Positions 24,167 to 36,300 of a stretch of DNA of 64,000 nucleotides are shown here, in pieces. Position numbers and translations under genes: made by a program. The stretch lies in the NCBI GenBank assembly GCA_035578155.1, contig JAPWDM010000034.1, positions 3,143,307-3,207,306 of the forward strand, given 5' to 3'. The notes under the pieces are model-generated. The model ran no database searches and was not told where the DNA came from. It was given only the letters and a program-made list of their open reading frames with translations. Within the stretch, counting starts at the first letter, position 1. Each line of letters opens with the position of its first letter. The stretch is from Brachynemurus nebulosus. Lineage: Eukaryota; Arthropoda; Insecta; Neuroptera; Myrmeleontidae.

Positions 24167-24846
24167 TTTTTTGCACGATCGTGTATTTTCATGCACTTAC
24201 CAATACTCTTGATAATACTAGTAAGTTACATTTCCCGAACGTTTGTTTATATCCATGGAAACCAAAAAATAACAATGCGGTAAGTACTCGTAAAATAGAT
24301 GCCCGGTAAGTGAATAGTTATTTATTTATATTGAAATTAAATGTACAATTTGAACAATTAGGAAAATTAATCGATTAACATGAAAATTTTCACTAGTCTG
24401 CATATTATTATTATTATTGTTGCCATTAGTCTTCATATTTTATTGACATTTCAAAAGGTTGTTCAGTCATTAAAATTTTCTGTGGTTTTCATAATCTTCC
24501 TTTCATTTTACAAGAATAAATTTGCAGCCAAAATTAAAATGCTTCATCAATTTCATTATTTTCACTAATATTATAGTTTAACAAACTATTTTCCTCAATT
24601 TTTTTAATAGAAAATTCAGAAAGTATTCACGCCAATTAAATATTGTCATTTAATTTTTTATATACATATATAGTTGTCAATTGTCACACTCCAATTCACT
24701 TACCGGGCACCTATTTTACTTACCGCATTTTTTTTTTTTGGTTTCCATGGATATAAACAAACGTTCGGGAAATGTAGCTTACTAGTATTATCAACAGTAT
24801 TGGTAAGTGCATAAAAATACACTATCGTTATCGTGCAAAAAAAAAA
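24167..24846. mobile_element. Foldback element with about 145-bp inverted arms
   Basis: Arms 24,167-24,315 and 24,694-24,846 are inverted copies (outer TTTTTTGCACGAT, then GCACTTACCAATACT, CCATGGAAACC and CCCGGTAAGTG). The middle of about 380 bp is AT-rich and non-coding. It abuts the Tc1-type element, five bases past its TA. No firm target duplication. Confidence 0.7.
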
Positions 24847-26424
24847 TTATGTCTGTTGTTTTTGCAGTATGTTAGCAGCAGAGCTCTGTAAAAAATTTTT
24901 GATAGAACGTTAAGATTTCCTATTCTGTAAGACTCTGTTAGGATGTTAATTACATTTTATATATTGTAGAATTTGTAGAATATGTTCTATAATATACAAA
25001 TACACAGTAGCCTTAGATGAAAAGGAATGTATTTATGTATTTCGTTTTTTTCTCATAGTATGTCATTCTGACGTATCCGTTAATCTTATGGTTAACTTTT
25101 TATTTAATCTAAAATATTTCTTGAAAGTATTTTCGAAAATTTCAATAGGATTTTTGTTCTTTCTGTTTACAAAAGAGAAGTAAATATAAATACTATATAT
25201 TAAAAATAATAATAAAAATTTACCATTTTTCTCTTTTTTCACTTTCGACAAATATGAACAATCATAATATCAACAGTGTATTTAAGAGCTTTATAAAAGT
25301 TTATGGCGTGTTTTTTGAATGTTATTAGCCTGCATATATGTATAGAGAAATAACATTTCTGTTCAGAATTGCGCACAGAAGAGCATTTTTAACATTTTAT
25401 AATTTAACAGTCTAACAGAGACTTTACAGACTATTAACAATTACAGAATCCATCCATAAATTTGGAAAATTTGTAATTTAAAATACTCAGTTGGCATAAT
25501 GTTATAATTTTACAATATTAAATAAAACTAAATTAATCATTAATGTTTTTAAAAATAGTTAATTCAGAATTATATTAAATTCGAGAAGAAAAATAGGTGA
25601 TAGTTACCGTCGTATTAATTGTTATATTACTGTCTGCGCCTGCGGTTTGAAAATTATAGGTGTGTCTTTTGCTAAGAGAGTATTTCATATATTATCAGGA
25701 AAAATATCAATACACAGTGGATTTCATTTCGGATATAACAACGTTTCAGTTAGAGTGAAATCAAAATTCCATATTGTAGATTTATTCGGTTTTAACGGTT
25801 AATAACATAACTCAACAACTTTGGATATAATAATAATGCCAGTTTTGAAAATAACTATGTGTCTAATGTACCTACAAAAATGTTTAACTCTGATACCTGA
25901 CAGATAAATTCTGAAGGTATATCGAGAAATTGCGAATTTTTCAAAAATATAGCTTCTGTATTTAGAATAATCTTCCGAAAAATCCCTGATAAATAAATAT
26001 GTTTCCAGATGGTTACATAAATTCTCAAGCTCAAGTTATACTTATGATTTTTAAACTGGGATCCATGCAATTTAATTTGTAACTTATTGTTTTAATTAAT
26101 TTTTATTGTGATGTTATTAATACATAGGATTGTTTATAGATATAAGTATATAAAAAAAAATGTTCTAAAAAAAATTTTTTTTAATGAAAATTATAGTTTA
26201 TATGTGTATTTTCCATAATATTATGTGTATCTGACATTCCTATACATATTTATTTGTCAAGCAAATTGCCTAATAAATTAAATTTATCATACTTAATTTT
26301 AAGCCGGCCAGCTTTTGCACTAGTCAGTGCAGGACAATATAATACCAAGCTTTGAACTTATTTTTATTCGTGTAACATTTTGAAAATTTCCAAAAAATTT
26401 CTTATCAAAACTACAATTGATAAG
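24847..26424. other. Non-coding intergenic DNA
   Basis: AT-rich, with no recognisable gene, repeat family or RNA. Confidence 0.5.
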
Positions 26425-27398
26425 TAAAAAAACGCCGTGAGCAGCCGGCCCCATCACGGAAGTCGAATTTTTCCCTTCATCTTCGGTATTGAATGTCTAC
26501 AAGCGAAATGTGATTGAAAGTCTACAAGCAATTTGTCATTTTGGTGGTTTCAAAACTGATGATGAGTGTCCGGCTGATCGGGGCTTTCAAAAAAGGTTTT
26601 AAGTTTTTAAGGGCTGAATCTCAGTAAATTTCAATTTTGTGCCAATAGCAGTTAGCAGAAAAAAGCCAACACAATTCGTACGAGGGCATTCCTACACATG
26701 CTTATCCGCCAATTGCCTTTGTGTTTTATTTTTAAAAAATATTAAAAAAGGAACTTAAATAGTAAACTGGAAGGCCTTTATGAAGATATTTTTTCTTTCC
26801 AAAAAAAAATCCAAAATTTAAATTACTTAATATGTATGTATTGCATTTGTTATAAAAGTAAGTTCATTTTTTTTTAATTTTTAAATTTACTATTTGCCTA
26901 CTTGTCTTATAATATAAATATAAAGCATTTTAAACACATTGAATTCCGATGTAAAAATGGAAGAAGTGGGGGAAAAGTAATGTGGAATCCCTAAAAGGCA
27001 CTAGCTGGATACTAACTCAATACATGTACAAAATTTCAGCCCTCTAGGGTTCCTTAGAGAGTCTCTAGACGTGTTAGAATAAAAGCAAAAAAATCAAGGA
27101 AATATTGGCATAAAAATCGTGGGGGTAAGGGTTAAAAGTTGAAACCTCCAAAAAACAGTGGCTGGCTATTAACTCAGTCTGTACACAAAATTTCAGCCCT
27201 CTAAGTTTATTTAGGGAGATTTTGACCCGAACGAAACTGTTAAAAAACAAGAAAAATCATGTTCTTTTTGATATAAAAATGGTGGGGATAAGGGTTAAAA
27301 GTTGAGACCCTCAAAAGGCACCCCTTGATACTAACTCAATCAGAATACAAAATTTCAACCCTCTAGGTTTATTTGGGTAACCTGTGCGATTGGTACGG
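26425..27398 (+). repeat. (TA)n-family repeat, truncated copy
   Basis: It begins AAAAAAACGCCGTGAGCAGC with the terminal hairpin and runs through the region homologous to 38,648-39,700, including the CCCTCTAGG tandem block. It breaks off after CCTGTGCGATTGGTAC, before the (TA)n and the AGTCG end. It has one copy of the segment that is duplicated in the 4,662 copy. Confidence 0.75.
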
Positions 27399-28394
27399 TC
27401 ACAAAGAAAAATAAAATAATAAAAAATAAATAAATAATTAAATGGTAGGAAAATATATTAATTGATGACAAATTGATAAATTAGTTAATTATTTTGAAGG
27501 TGACATTAGGATAAAGAAAAATTAAAAATTTATAAAATTTAAATTTTGAGGTCGGGTTCCTCGACTACAAAGATGATTGGCTCTTGTACTAGCCAATGAC
27601 CCGTGATTACTATTAACTTTACTTATTTAAATTTTAATTGTAAATTTTGATAACAACAGAGGACGCGTGCAAAATCCTAGCATTGGTGCGGGCCCATGGG
27701 TACCAGGAAGGGGAATGTTGTCGATTTAAATTCAAATATTGTCCTAATAAAAAAAATCTAAGTACGTTTACGAATCGGCATTAACTCTGAAAAAAAGTAA
27801 GGTAGTGTCTATATGATATGTATGCAGAACAAAGCAAGCAACCAATAAGTTAAACATAAATTCATTTATATTTAAATAGCGTCGTCATCTAAATAACAAA
27901 TATTAACAATTAAGAAATATAAAATATTGTACGAAAGGTAACAATATTATAAAATATTTAAGAAAACTAAATTTGAAATAAAAGAAAATAGTGACAACAG
28001 ACTTTACGTAATAGTTAAAATTTAATAATTTTAGTAACTTGTTTGAGCACGAAAATGGCGTCGGAATGACGTAATTGATTTACAATAAAAGGAAAAATTA
28101 TATTAGTACAAATGAAATTTTAATAAAATAATATAAGATTATATATGTATTTTAAATGTTAAATATTCGTATCGCATTCTTTTCAACAATAGTGATTAAG
28201 CACGTATTGAGGTCACGATACTTTTAAATTTGAAACATTAGAACGTTTCAATGAAAATATTACATAACTGATATTGAAAAATCAGCCGTATAAAATATAC
28301 ATAAAAAAAATTAAATTAAAATATATAAATTATTAAAGATGATTATTTTACCCAAACTGCTTCACCTTTGTGTTTCCGCAATCCATAATGCGTC
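27399..28394. other. Non-coding intergenic DNA
   Basis: AT-rich. A somewhat GC-richer patch at 27,540-27,720 has no coding frame or RNA-like fold that I recognise. No gene seen. Confidence 0.45.
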
Positions 28395-29060
28395 TAAAAC
28401 GCCATGGTGAACTTAATTTAAAAATATCTTACACAAAGTAACATTCTAACATTATATGGTCAAGCAAATGATTGAAAACGACAAATCATATAACGTTATA
28501 CCAACTAATGAGGGAAATGATTCCAGGCTACAAGAATTTGGGTTAAAATTAAAAAATTGCTTTTAAACAATTGGCTAATGCTTAAGAAAGTGTCGATATT
28601 TATTTGAATTATAATGGCAGATGAAGTGGTCGGAAAACAAAATTTCATATTACACGACCAAATGTTATCCCGACTAATGTCGAGAAGACTCCAGGATACA
28701 ATAATACTATTTAAAATTGAAGAACGCCTTTTAAATATTTCTCTGTTGCTTAAGAAAGTGTCGATATTTATCTCAATTACATGGTAGACGAAGTGGTCGG
28801 AAAACGACAGTTCATATTACACGATCAAATGTTATTCCAACTGATGGCGGAAATGATTTCAGGATGCAATAATACTTTTTAAAATTCAAGAACGGTTTTT
28901 AAATATTTCTATAATGCTTAAGAAAGTGTCGATATTTATCTGAATTCCACGGTGTAGACTAAGTGGTCGGAAAACGACCTTTCATACTACACGATCAAAT
29001 GTTATTCCAACTAATGGTGGAAATGATTCCAAGGTACAATATCACTATATTAAATTTAAA
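28395..29060. repeat. Four tandem units of about 168 bp
   Basis: TTAAGAAAGTGTCGATATTT occurs at about 28,583, 28,749 and 28,918. The blocks GTCGGAAAACGAC, CACGATCAAATGTTATTCCA and ACTAATGGNGGAAATGATT recur with the same spacing. A more diverged first unit covers 28,395-28,580. The array stops about 160 bp before the gypsy-2 LTR. Confidence 0.75.
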
Positions 29061-29223
29061 TAAAAAAAACGGCTTTTTCCTATTTCTGTTGAAGAACACA
29101 CTCATTATATATATGTTAATCTTTGAGAAAGTTAGGCATTATTCAACGGTGTGGAAGAATGATCATTACTCAATGACTTGTCAATTAAATTTTTGTATTA
29201 TTTCCAATCTACTGAATGCGAAG

Positions 29224-30078
29224 TGTAATGTATACGTATTTTTGTCTACCACTGTATTAATTTTCTAAAAACATCAATTGTCGATTGAATTTATTGAACG
29301 ATATACAATCAGACAATAAGTCGCAATATGTACCACTTATTAGAAAAGGAAGAAATAAGTAGTCTGAACATTCATGGTCAGACGGTCATTTTCAATAACC
29401 CGATGAGTGAGACTTCCTAAACTCTAGAGGCCCTAATACTGGAAAGTCATCACGTAGACACTATCGAACGGTATAAAAGCAGAAACTGAGTTTCAATCGG
29501 GTTTAATCTTGATTCATTCGTCTAATCTGATCTTCACTCTCATACGTTGAATAAGTTGTTAAAATTCATTAGCTTCAATAAGTTCATTCTTTTAATCAGT
29601 GATAAATGTGTTGTGAACTTTCTCACTAAAGGTAATGTGCATTTCCTTTCTTAATAATATTATTTATCTTTACTTATATTTTAAATCTTGTAATTTTGGA
29701 ATTTTATATATTTTCATTTGTTTCCGAATATTTTATTATTACGTTTTCTTGATTTGGATCCAACATACATTTCGTACGATTGTAATTGCCCATCTACGTG
29801 AAATATTATCGATTTATAAACTTTTATTTTCTATTAAAACCTGTTAACTATTTTTTTTAATTGTTAAATATTGTATTAATTTAATAGCCAAACTTTTAAA
29901 TTTACATCCCCGTATTCGCAACTTTAATTCAAACTGAAAAACAGAGGTTACTTTAATAGCCAAGTCTCAGCCACAACTACCACTTTCCGCTATTAACCCC
30001 AATATTGTACATTTGGTGGCAGCGATGGGATAGTTCAAAACAACCACCAAGCCACCTAATCCTACCCGGTTCTTTACA
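29224..30078 (+). repeat. gypsy-2 5' LTR (855 bp)
   Basis: Starts TGTAATGTATACG and ends GGTTCTTTACA. A TATA box TATAAAAG is at 29,472-29,479. Near its 3' end (30,009-30,031) it contains a copy of the PBS and its flank (ACATTTGGTGGCAGCGATGG), 72 bp before the real PBS. The 3' LTR has the same internal copy. Confidence 0.88.
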
Positions 30079-30080
30079 TT

Positions 30081-30099
30081 TGGTGGCAGCGGTGGGATT
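30081..30099 (+). other. gypsy-2 primer binding site
   Basis: TGGTGGCAGCGGTGGGATT starts two bases after the LTR. It is complementary to the 3' end of a eukaryotic tRNA-Leu of the AAG/TAG type (…TCCCACCGCTGCCA plus CCA), from general knowledge of that tRNA. Confidence 0.8.
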
Positions 30100-30233
30100 T
30101 ATTTCGGAAATACTCAGATACCGTCGCTTAGAACTGGTGTATGAAACCTGGCGTATAAATTGTCAATTATTTATTTAAAGCTTCTGGCTAAAATTAAATT
30201 TTTTGATCTTAGAAAATTTCTTTTTTAAAAAAA

Positions 30234-31310
30234 ATGACTACACCCGAAATGACCATTCCTGGTACGTCGTCTGTTGTAACAGTACAGTCCAAATTTTTAG
30301 CACCTACCAATACTCTAAGCCAAAACGTAACCACTACACCCATTGCGTCAACAAGCGCAACTATGCAAGTTCAAAAACCCGCATCTATTAATGCAACGGG
30401 TCCAATTTTAATAGCACTACCAGAATTTTCTGGCAAAGCGACAGAAAATGTTAGAGAATTTTTCGCAAAAATTAGACAAAGAATCATCTTAGAAAACTGG
30501 TCACAGGAACAAGCAGTTGGGGTCGTTAGATATCAACTATCAGGGGTTGCGTACAAATTTGTAGAATCGGAACAGGCACTTAACGATTCAAATCTTACTC
30601 TGTTTAAATTAGAAGATGCGTTAATCAGGAAATATTCAAAACGGTTAAGACCTAGACAAGAAATAGAATCTTTAGTTCATTCTTTTCAAAAACCTAAAGA
30701 AAATGTTAATGATTTTGCAACAAGGTTAAAAATTTTGGGGAATGCAGTTCTGACCGAAGATTTAAAACTTGTAGGTAACGATGTAGGAAAACAAGCTATT
30801 CGTATTAAACATGATAAGCACTTGATCTATTTCTTTTTACAAGGATTAAAGGATGAAATCAAACAAATGATCGCTTTTGAAATTAATAAAAAACCCAATA
30901 TCAGAATTGAAAGGGTTATCGAATTAGTTAAACAGGCAGAAATTACTATCCAATCATTGAAAGGTTCACGTAATATGTACGATATTAATGTTGTAAACCG
31001 AAATAATAAATGTTATAATTGTAATAGAGGGGGTCATATTAGGAGAAATTGCCCAAATTTTGTTAATAATCGTCGCGGTAATTCGAATCGTTTATTTAAT
31101 TCTCGTTCCGAACAAACAAATTTTATGCGAAGTAGTAATTTTTCAAACAATAATGGCTATAATAATAATTACCGAAAGTCTCAAAATCAGGACAAAAATT
31201 TTACGAAATTAGGTAATATTAGAAGGGAAAATATTTCTCAACAAGTACCGAAAAATTTTAATAACCAGTCACAGCAAGGTACTGGACGTCGAAACATTCA
31301 ATTAAATTAA
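30234..31310 (+). CDS. gag: gypsy-2 gag (358 aa)
   Basis: One intact frame from ATG 30,234. The N-terminal 60 residues are Thr/Ser/Pro-rich. Then comes a capsid-type region with LPEFSGKATENVREFFAKI, WSQEQAVGVVRYQL, SLVHSFQKPKENVNDFATRL and YFFLQGLKDEI, in the order expected of gypsy Gag proteins. Residues 259-272 form a CCHC zinc knuckle (C-Y-N-C-N-R-G-G-H-I-R-R-N-C), which binds viral RNA in this family. The C-terminus is Asn/Arg/Gln-rich and basic. Stop TAA 31,308-31,310. The frame is open although pol downstream is decayed, so Gag could still be made if the LTR is transcribed. Confidence 0.9.
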   Translation: MTTPEMTIPGTSSVVTVQSKFLAPTNTLSQNVTTTPIASTSATMQVQKPASINATGPILIALPEFSGKATENVREFFAKIRQRIILENWSQEQAVGVVRYQLSGVAYKFVESEQALNDSNLTLFKLEDALIRKYSKRLRPRQEIESLVHSFQKPKENVNDFATRLKILGNAVLTEDLKLVGNDVGKQAIRIKHDKHLIYFFLQGLKDEIKQMIAFEINKKPNIRIERVIELVKQAEITIQSLKGSRNMYDINVVNRNNKCYNCNRGGHIRRNCPNFVNNRRGNSNRLFNSRSEQTNFMRSSNFSNNNGYNNNYRKSQNQDKNFTKLGNIRRENISQQVPKNFNNQSQQGTGRRNIQLN

Positions 31311-34300
31311 CCACACAACACAAACCATACTCAGGCACACAACATACAAAAATACCACCAACGTACTGAACACAACAATTTTGCTACACATTTATTAAAT
31401 TTTTACATCGATAACATCGATACACAAAATTAAATTTTTATATCGATAATCAGGATTGCCCTTTTGAATGTATTATAGTAGACGATAAGGATATCGCTTT
31501 AAATATGGACGGAATTTTAGGAAGGGACATCCTGCAATACTTTAATGCACGAATTTGTTTTGATAAAAATTTAGTTCAACTAGAAAAAACACTAATCCCG
31601 TTTATAATCGATTATACAAATATAGAACATTTTAGAAATTATTATATTAGCGATAAGGAACAAAAGGGGACAGACTAATCAGATAAATTAAATAAAATGT
31701 GTCAAAGGTTAGACGAATTAGAGGTTAAAATTAAAGGTATTGAGCAAAGTAAAAACTCATATTCGGACTCAATAGAGGTAGCAAATATTGAAGTAAGTAG
31801 TAACAGGGAAGCAAATGATAAGACAAAACGTTGTGTTTGTAATTTAAAAGACTCTACTGTACAACATTTCAATGAAAGTGATGAAATAATTAGAAGTATC
31901 AATGAACTAAATAATATTAGATCTATAAATAGAACTAATTACAAGGACAATTCAAATGAAATAATAAATAAGAAATTAGGGGAAGAGTGTATTAGTGAAG
32001 ATAATGTAATTAGTTGGGTTAACCAAAAAGTTGCATTTACAGATGGGAAAAGATTCATAAAGTAAATGAGGGAAATAAAAAGACAGGTATAGGGTCTAAC
32101 AAAGATAAATGTATAATGAATACGGTCAGTAAAGAAAAATCGTTAAGTAACAAAATAAATAGTAAAGTAGAAAAAACTGAACTAACAGATAGGAAAACGG
32201 GGAAAAGAGTAAAAATATTAACAGCAAGTACTAACGCTAGTAAAAATTGTGTAGGAAAGGAAAATATGAAAGAAAAACCTGAACCAAATTTTGAGGGTAA
32301 GCATAATGAAGTAGGCATTGCGAACTAGATATGTAGGGAAAGGTCGGTTCAACAGTGCAGTAGGGAAATTCCGTTGAATCTACCAGTATCAAGGGTAGAA
32401 AGTGACGGTGGAGATGATCGGATTGACGGAGTAGTTGGTACCTACCCAGTCATTCTAACATCTTTAAAAGTACCACCGCGTTGTATACAATTAGTTTCGG
32501 GTACAATATCGGGCTTAGATTCTGATGACCTGACGGTTGTAATTGAGCCAGCCCAACTACCTATTAATGGATTGCTTATAGCACGAACCTTATGTTACGC
32601 CTCGAATATAAAGTTAAATATTGTAAATTTGAGTAATGAGGAAATCGAGTTAGATAAAAATACTGAAATCGCGCGCGCAGAAAAAGTAATCGTCGACGAA
32701 GAATTAGGTGACAATGAAAAAAAGTGTAATGTAAAGAAAAATATAGGAATCATAGCTAACAACGATAAAAAGGTTAAATTTAATAAGAAAATGAGAAAAA
32801 GGAAAAATGTAGGTAAACACGTGGAAAATGTAGAATTAAATGAGGAAGAAGTGAATTTTAGTGAAAAATTGATAGGGTGAAGGACCCTGGTATGTTAAAA
32901 TGAGAAAACAAGGTTAAAGAATTTACTTTATGAATTTATTGAAATATTTGATGTAGGAAATGTTATGTTGACACATACTACTAAGATATAACATCGTATA
33001 ATTACTACTTCTGAAATACCCATTACCAAAGCATCTTACCGTATACCCTTCGCTCAAAGACAACAACTTAAGAAACAAATTGATGGAATGTTAGAACAAG
33101 GAATTATTAGGGAATCAAATTCACCCTGGTCCGCTCCAGTAGTTATGGTACCACGTAAAACAATTGATGGGGAAATACAGTAAGTTAGAGTTTGCATAGG
33201 GTTTTAAATGCAATAACTATTAGGGAATATTTATCACTGCCAAATATTCAAGAGATGTTAGATCAAATAGGGGATTCACTGTTTTTCACAACTTTAGACT
33301 TATTATCTGGTTATTGGCAGGTATCCGTTCATCCTGATGATATTCCTAAAACTGCTTTCTCAACTATTGATGGTCCTTATGAGTTCTTACGCATGCCTTT
33401 TGGTTTAGTTAATGCTCCGGCAACTTTCCAGAAACTCATGAATGCTACTTTGTCGGGACTGACGTGTGAACAATGCCTAGTTTACCTTGACGACATAACT
33501 GTATTTGCTAAAAACTTTGACGAGCACCTAGTAAGATTAAGAAATGTATTTAACAGGCTTAAAGAAGCGAATTTAAAACTAAAATTAAAAAAAATGTACT
33601 CTTTTGGCTGAATCGGTAAAGTATCTGGGACACATTGTAAGTAAGACTGGTACGTACCCAGACCCGGAAAAGACATCCACTGTTAAGACTTATCCTGTTC
33701 CAAAGTCTCTTAAAGAAATTCGATAATTTTAGGACTTATAGGTTTTTATCGTAGGTACATACAGGACTTTGCAAAATTAGCGGCACTACTAACAGAATTA
33801 ACTAGAAAAAATAAACCATTCATTTTGGAACAAAAACATCAATAATCTTTTGACGCACTTAAACAAAAATTAATTGAAGCACCTATTTTAGCACACCCAA
33901 ATTTTAATGAGACATTCATACTTTTAACGGACGCATCGGGAACAGCCGTAGGCGCGATCTTAAGCCAGAACATAGACGGAGTCGAAAAACCAATAGCATA
34001 TGCAGGGAGACAACTTAATAAATCTGAACGGAATTATACAATAACAATTAGAGTGTCTTGCCATTGTATACGGTATCAAACAGTTTAGATGTTATCTTTA
34101 CGGTAGACAATTTACGGTAGTAACTGATCATCGTGGTCTAAAATGGCTTTTAACACTAAAAGATCCGACTTCTAGATTAACCCGGTGGGCCCTACTTTTA
34201 AGTGAGTACAGCTTTGACATACAGTACAGATCTGGAAAATTGCATAATAATGTCGATGCTCTTAGTAGAATCCCCATTGAAAATATTAATTATGTTAGTT

Positions 34301-34870
34301 ATTTACCTGTATGGAATAGAGAATTAATTAAAAATGAACAGCAAAACGATAATTCCCTGAAAATTATTTTAGAATCCCTAAAAGCAAATCCTAATTCTTC
34401 CGAATATTTCTTAGATGACGATAATATTTTGTACAAAAAAGGAACTAAAAATGAAGGTCACGATAGATTAGTAGTCCCTACGTCCCTAAACCCCTTGAAA
34501 TGGTGAGTATGTATTGATATTGTCGATCCACTTCCGGTAACAGAAAAATACAGAAATAAATATTTAATAACATTTCAAGACTATTTTACGAGATATGTTG
34601 AAGCAATACCCTTAGAGGATCATAAAGCAGAGACTATAGCAAAAGCGTTTGCGACAAAAATCATTTGTAGGCATGGTGTACCACGTAAATTACTGACTGA
34701 CAACATTTGCAAAGAACTAAAAATTGACAAAATTCAAACCACAGCTTATAATCCGAAATGCAATGGTATGGTGCAAAGATTTCATAGAGTTTTGAAAGAC
34801 ATGTTATCACATTTTATTAATAAAAAAAAAAGAAATTGGGATGAGATCTTACCGTACGTACTATTTGCAT

Positions 34871-35965
34871 TAGAGATGTCGATTTTAAATCGATTAATCA
34901 AAGCTTAAAAAATCGATTCTTTTTTCGATTTTTTTCTTTTGAATCGATTTATGAATCGATTATTAAAAGCAAGAGATCGATAACCGATTTTTTCCAAAAA
35001 TAATTTCATTTTATTTGTAATTCTACAAAGGAACATGTGTTAAAATGAAACAGGAAAAATGTTATTGTTAATTGTCACTTTTTAGTTTTTACTCTTTGTT
35101 ATCAACGAACCCCCATGCGGCTCTGTACCTATAACTACATATATGTATACGCACTATCTTGTCCAGTAGTCCCAATAGTATCCAATAGCGCCAATATGTA
35201 TATTGTATACACTTATACAGTATAATATAATATTAAGTACTACTATGAAGACTATTAATACAAAAGAAAGCAAGACCACCTATCTGGCAAACCATCCCTT
35301 TCCCATATAAGCGATTTAATTAAAAAAAATTTTTTTGTCAGTTTGTTTGAAATTTTTGAATAAATTTGGTTCATTCCATGGTATTCTTCCTACATATTCA
35401 ATTTCGTTGTTTGTTTTGTTTATTTGCTATAATTATAATTGAAAAGTTAACTCATCGCCTTTATAAGTATGCGCGATTCAACGAGAGTTTTGCCAAGCGA
35501 TTTCAATAAATCGCCACTGTATTCTGGCTTTGTATAATAAAATTAATAAAAAACATGTCAAAGACGTACGTTTGGGCTCCTGTATATCTCAAAGCATTGG
35601 AAAATACCCTGTGTTTTTCATCTTTTTCTTTATTAAAATTACTTTTATTTTATACATAATATTTTTTCAGGAAAAGGATAGAAAATGATGTTGTTTCGTT
35701 GATAGTAATGGTCGATGTAAAAACTTAAAGCAAACCGCCTATATAATGTAAGGCGTTTTTACACGATATTCCCCATGTACTATCAATTAAGTCCCTTAAC
35801 AAAAATTATCAGCTAATTTTACTAAACTTTCCAAAATTCCGATTTTTTAGATCGATCTTACAGAATCGATTCTTTTTTAGCCGATTTTTTGTTGAATCGA
35901 TTTTTTTAATTTCGATTTAAATCGATCCAAAAATCGATCTTTTTCTTGGAGAATCGACATCTCTA
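34871..35965. mobile_element. hAT-type MITE, 1,095 bp
   Basis: Inverted ends TAGAGATGTCGATT / AATCGACATCTCTA are flanked by a perfect 8-bp duplication ATTTGCAT (34,863-34,870 and 35,966-35,973), as expected for hAT elements. Many AATCGATTTTT-type subterminal repeats are present at both ends. No transposase. It interrupts the gypsy-2 integrase. Confidence 0.93.
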
Positions 35966-36300
35966 ATTTGCATACCGTACTTCAGTACATACTTCAACCG
36001 GTGAAACCCCATTTTTCCTTATGCACGGACGAGACGCAGAACTATCTTTTGACGATATTTTACGACCACGAAGACTAAAATATGACTATGCAGAAAATTA
36101 TGCAACTGAAATGACAGCTAGGTGGCACCCAGCTTTTGACTACGTAATACAAAATCTTAAAAAATCAGCTAAACAACGTGAAATATAATAAGAAAACTGC
36201 TGAAATTGAATTTGATATAGGCGATAAAGTACTTCTTTACGACAATAGTCAAATTATTGGTCAAAGTAAAAAACTTGCTCGTTCCTGTATTGGTCCGTTT

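Noticed and set aside
24094..24568. Small + strand frames of 71 and 62 codons
   Set aside because: They lie inside the foldback element or its AT-rich middle, with no domain and no conservation argument.
27766..27800. Similarity of ACGAATCGGCATTA to 10,792-10,815 as a further gypsy-1 LTR fragment
   Set aside because: Match is only about 15 bases and does not extend; too short to support.
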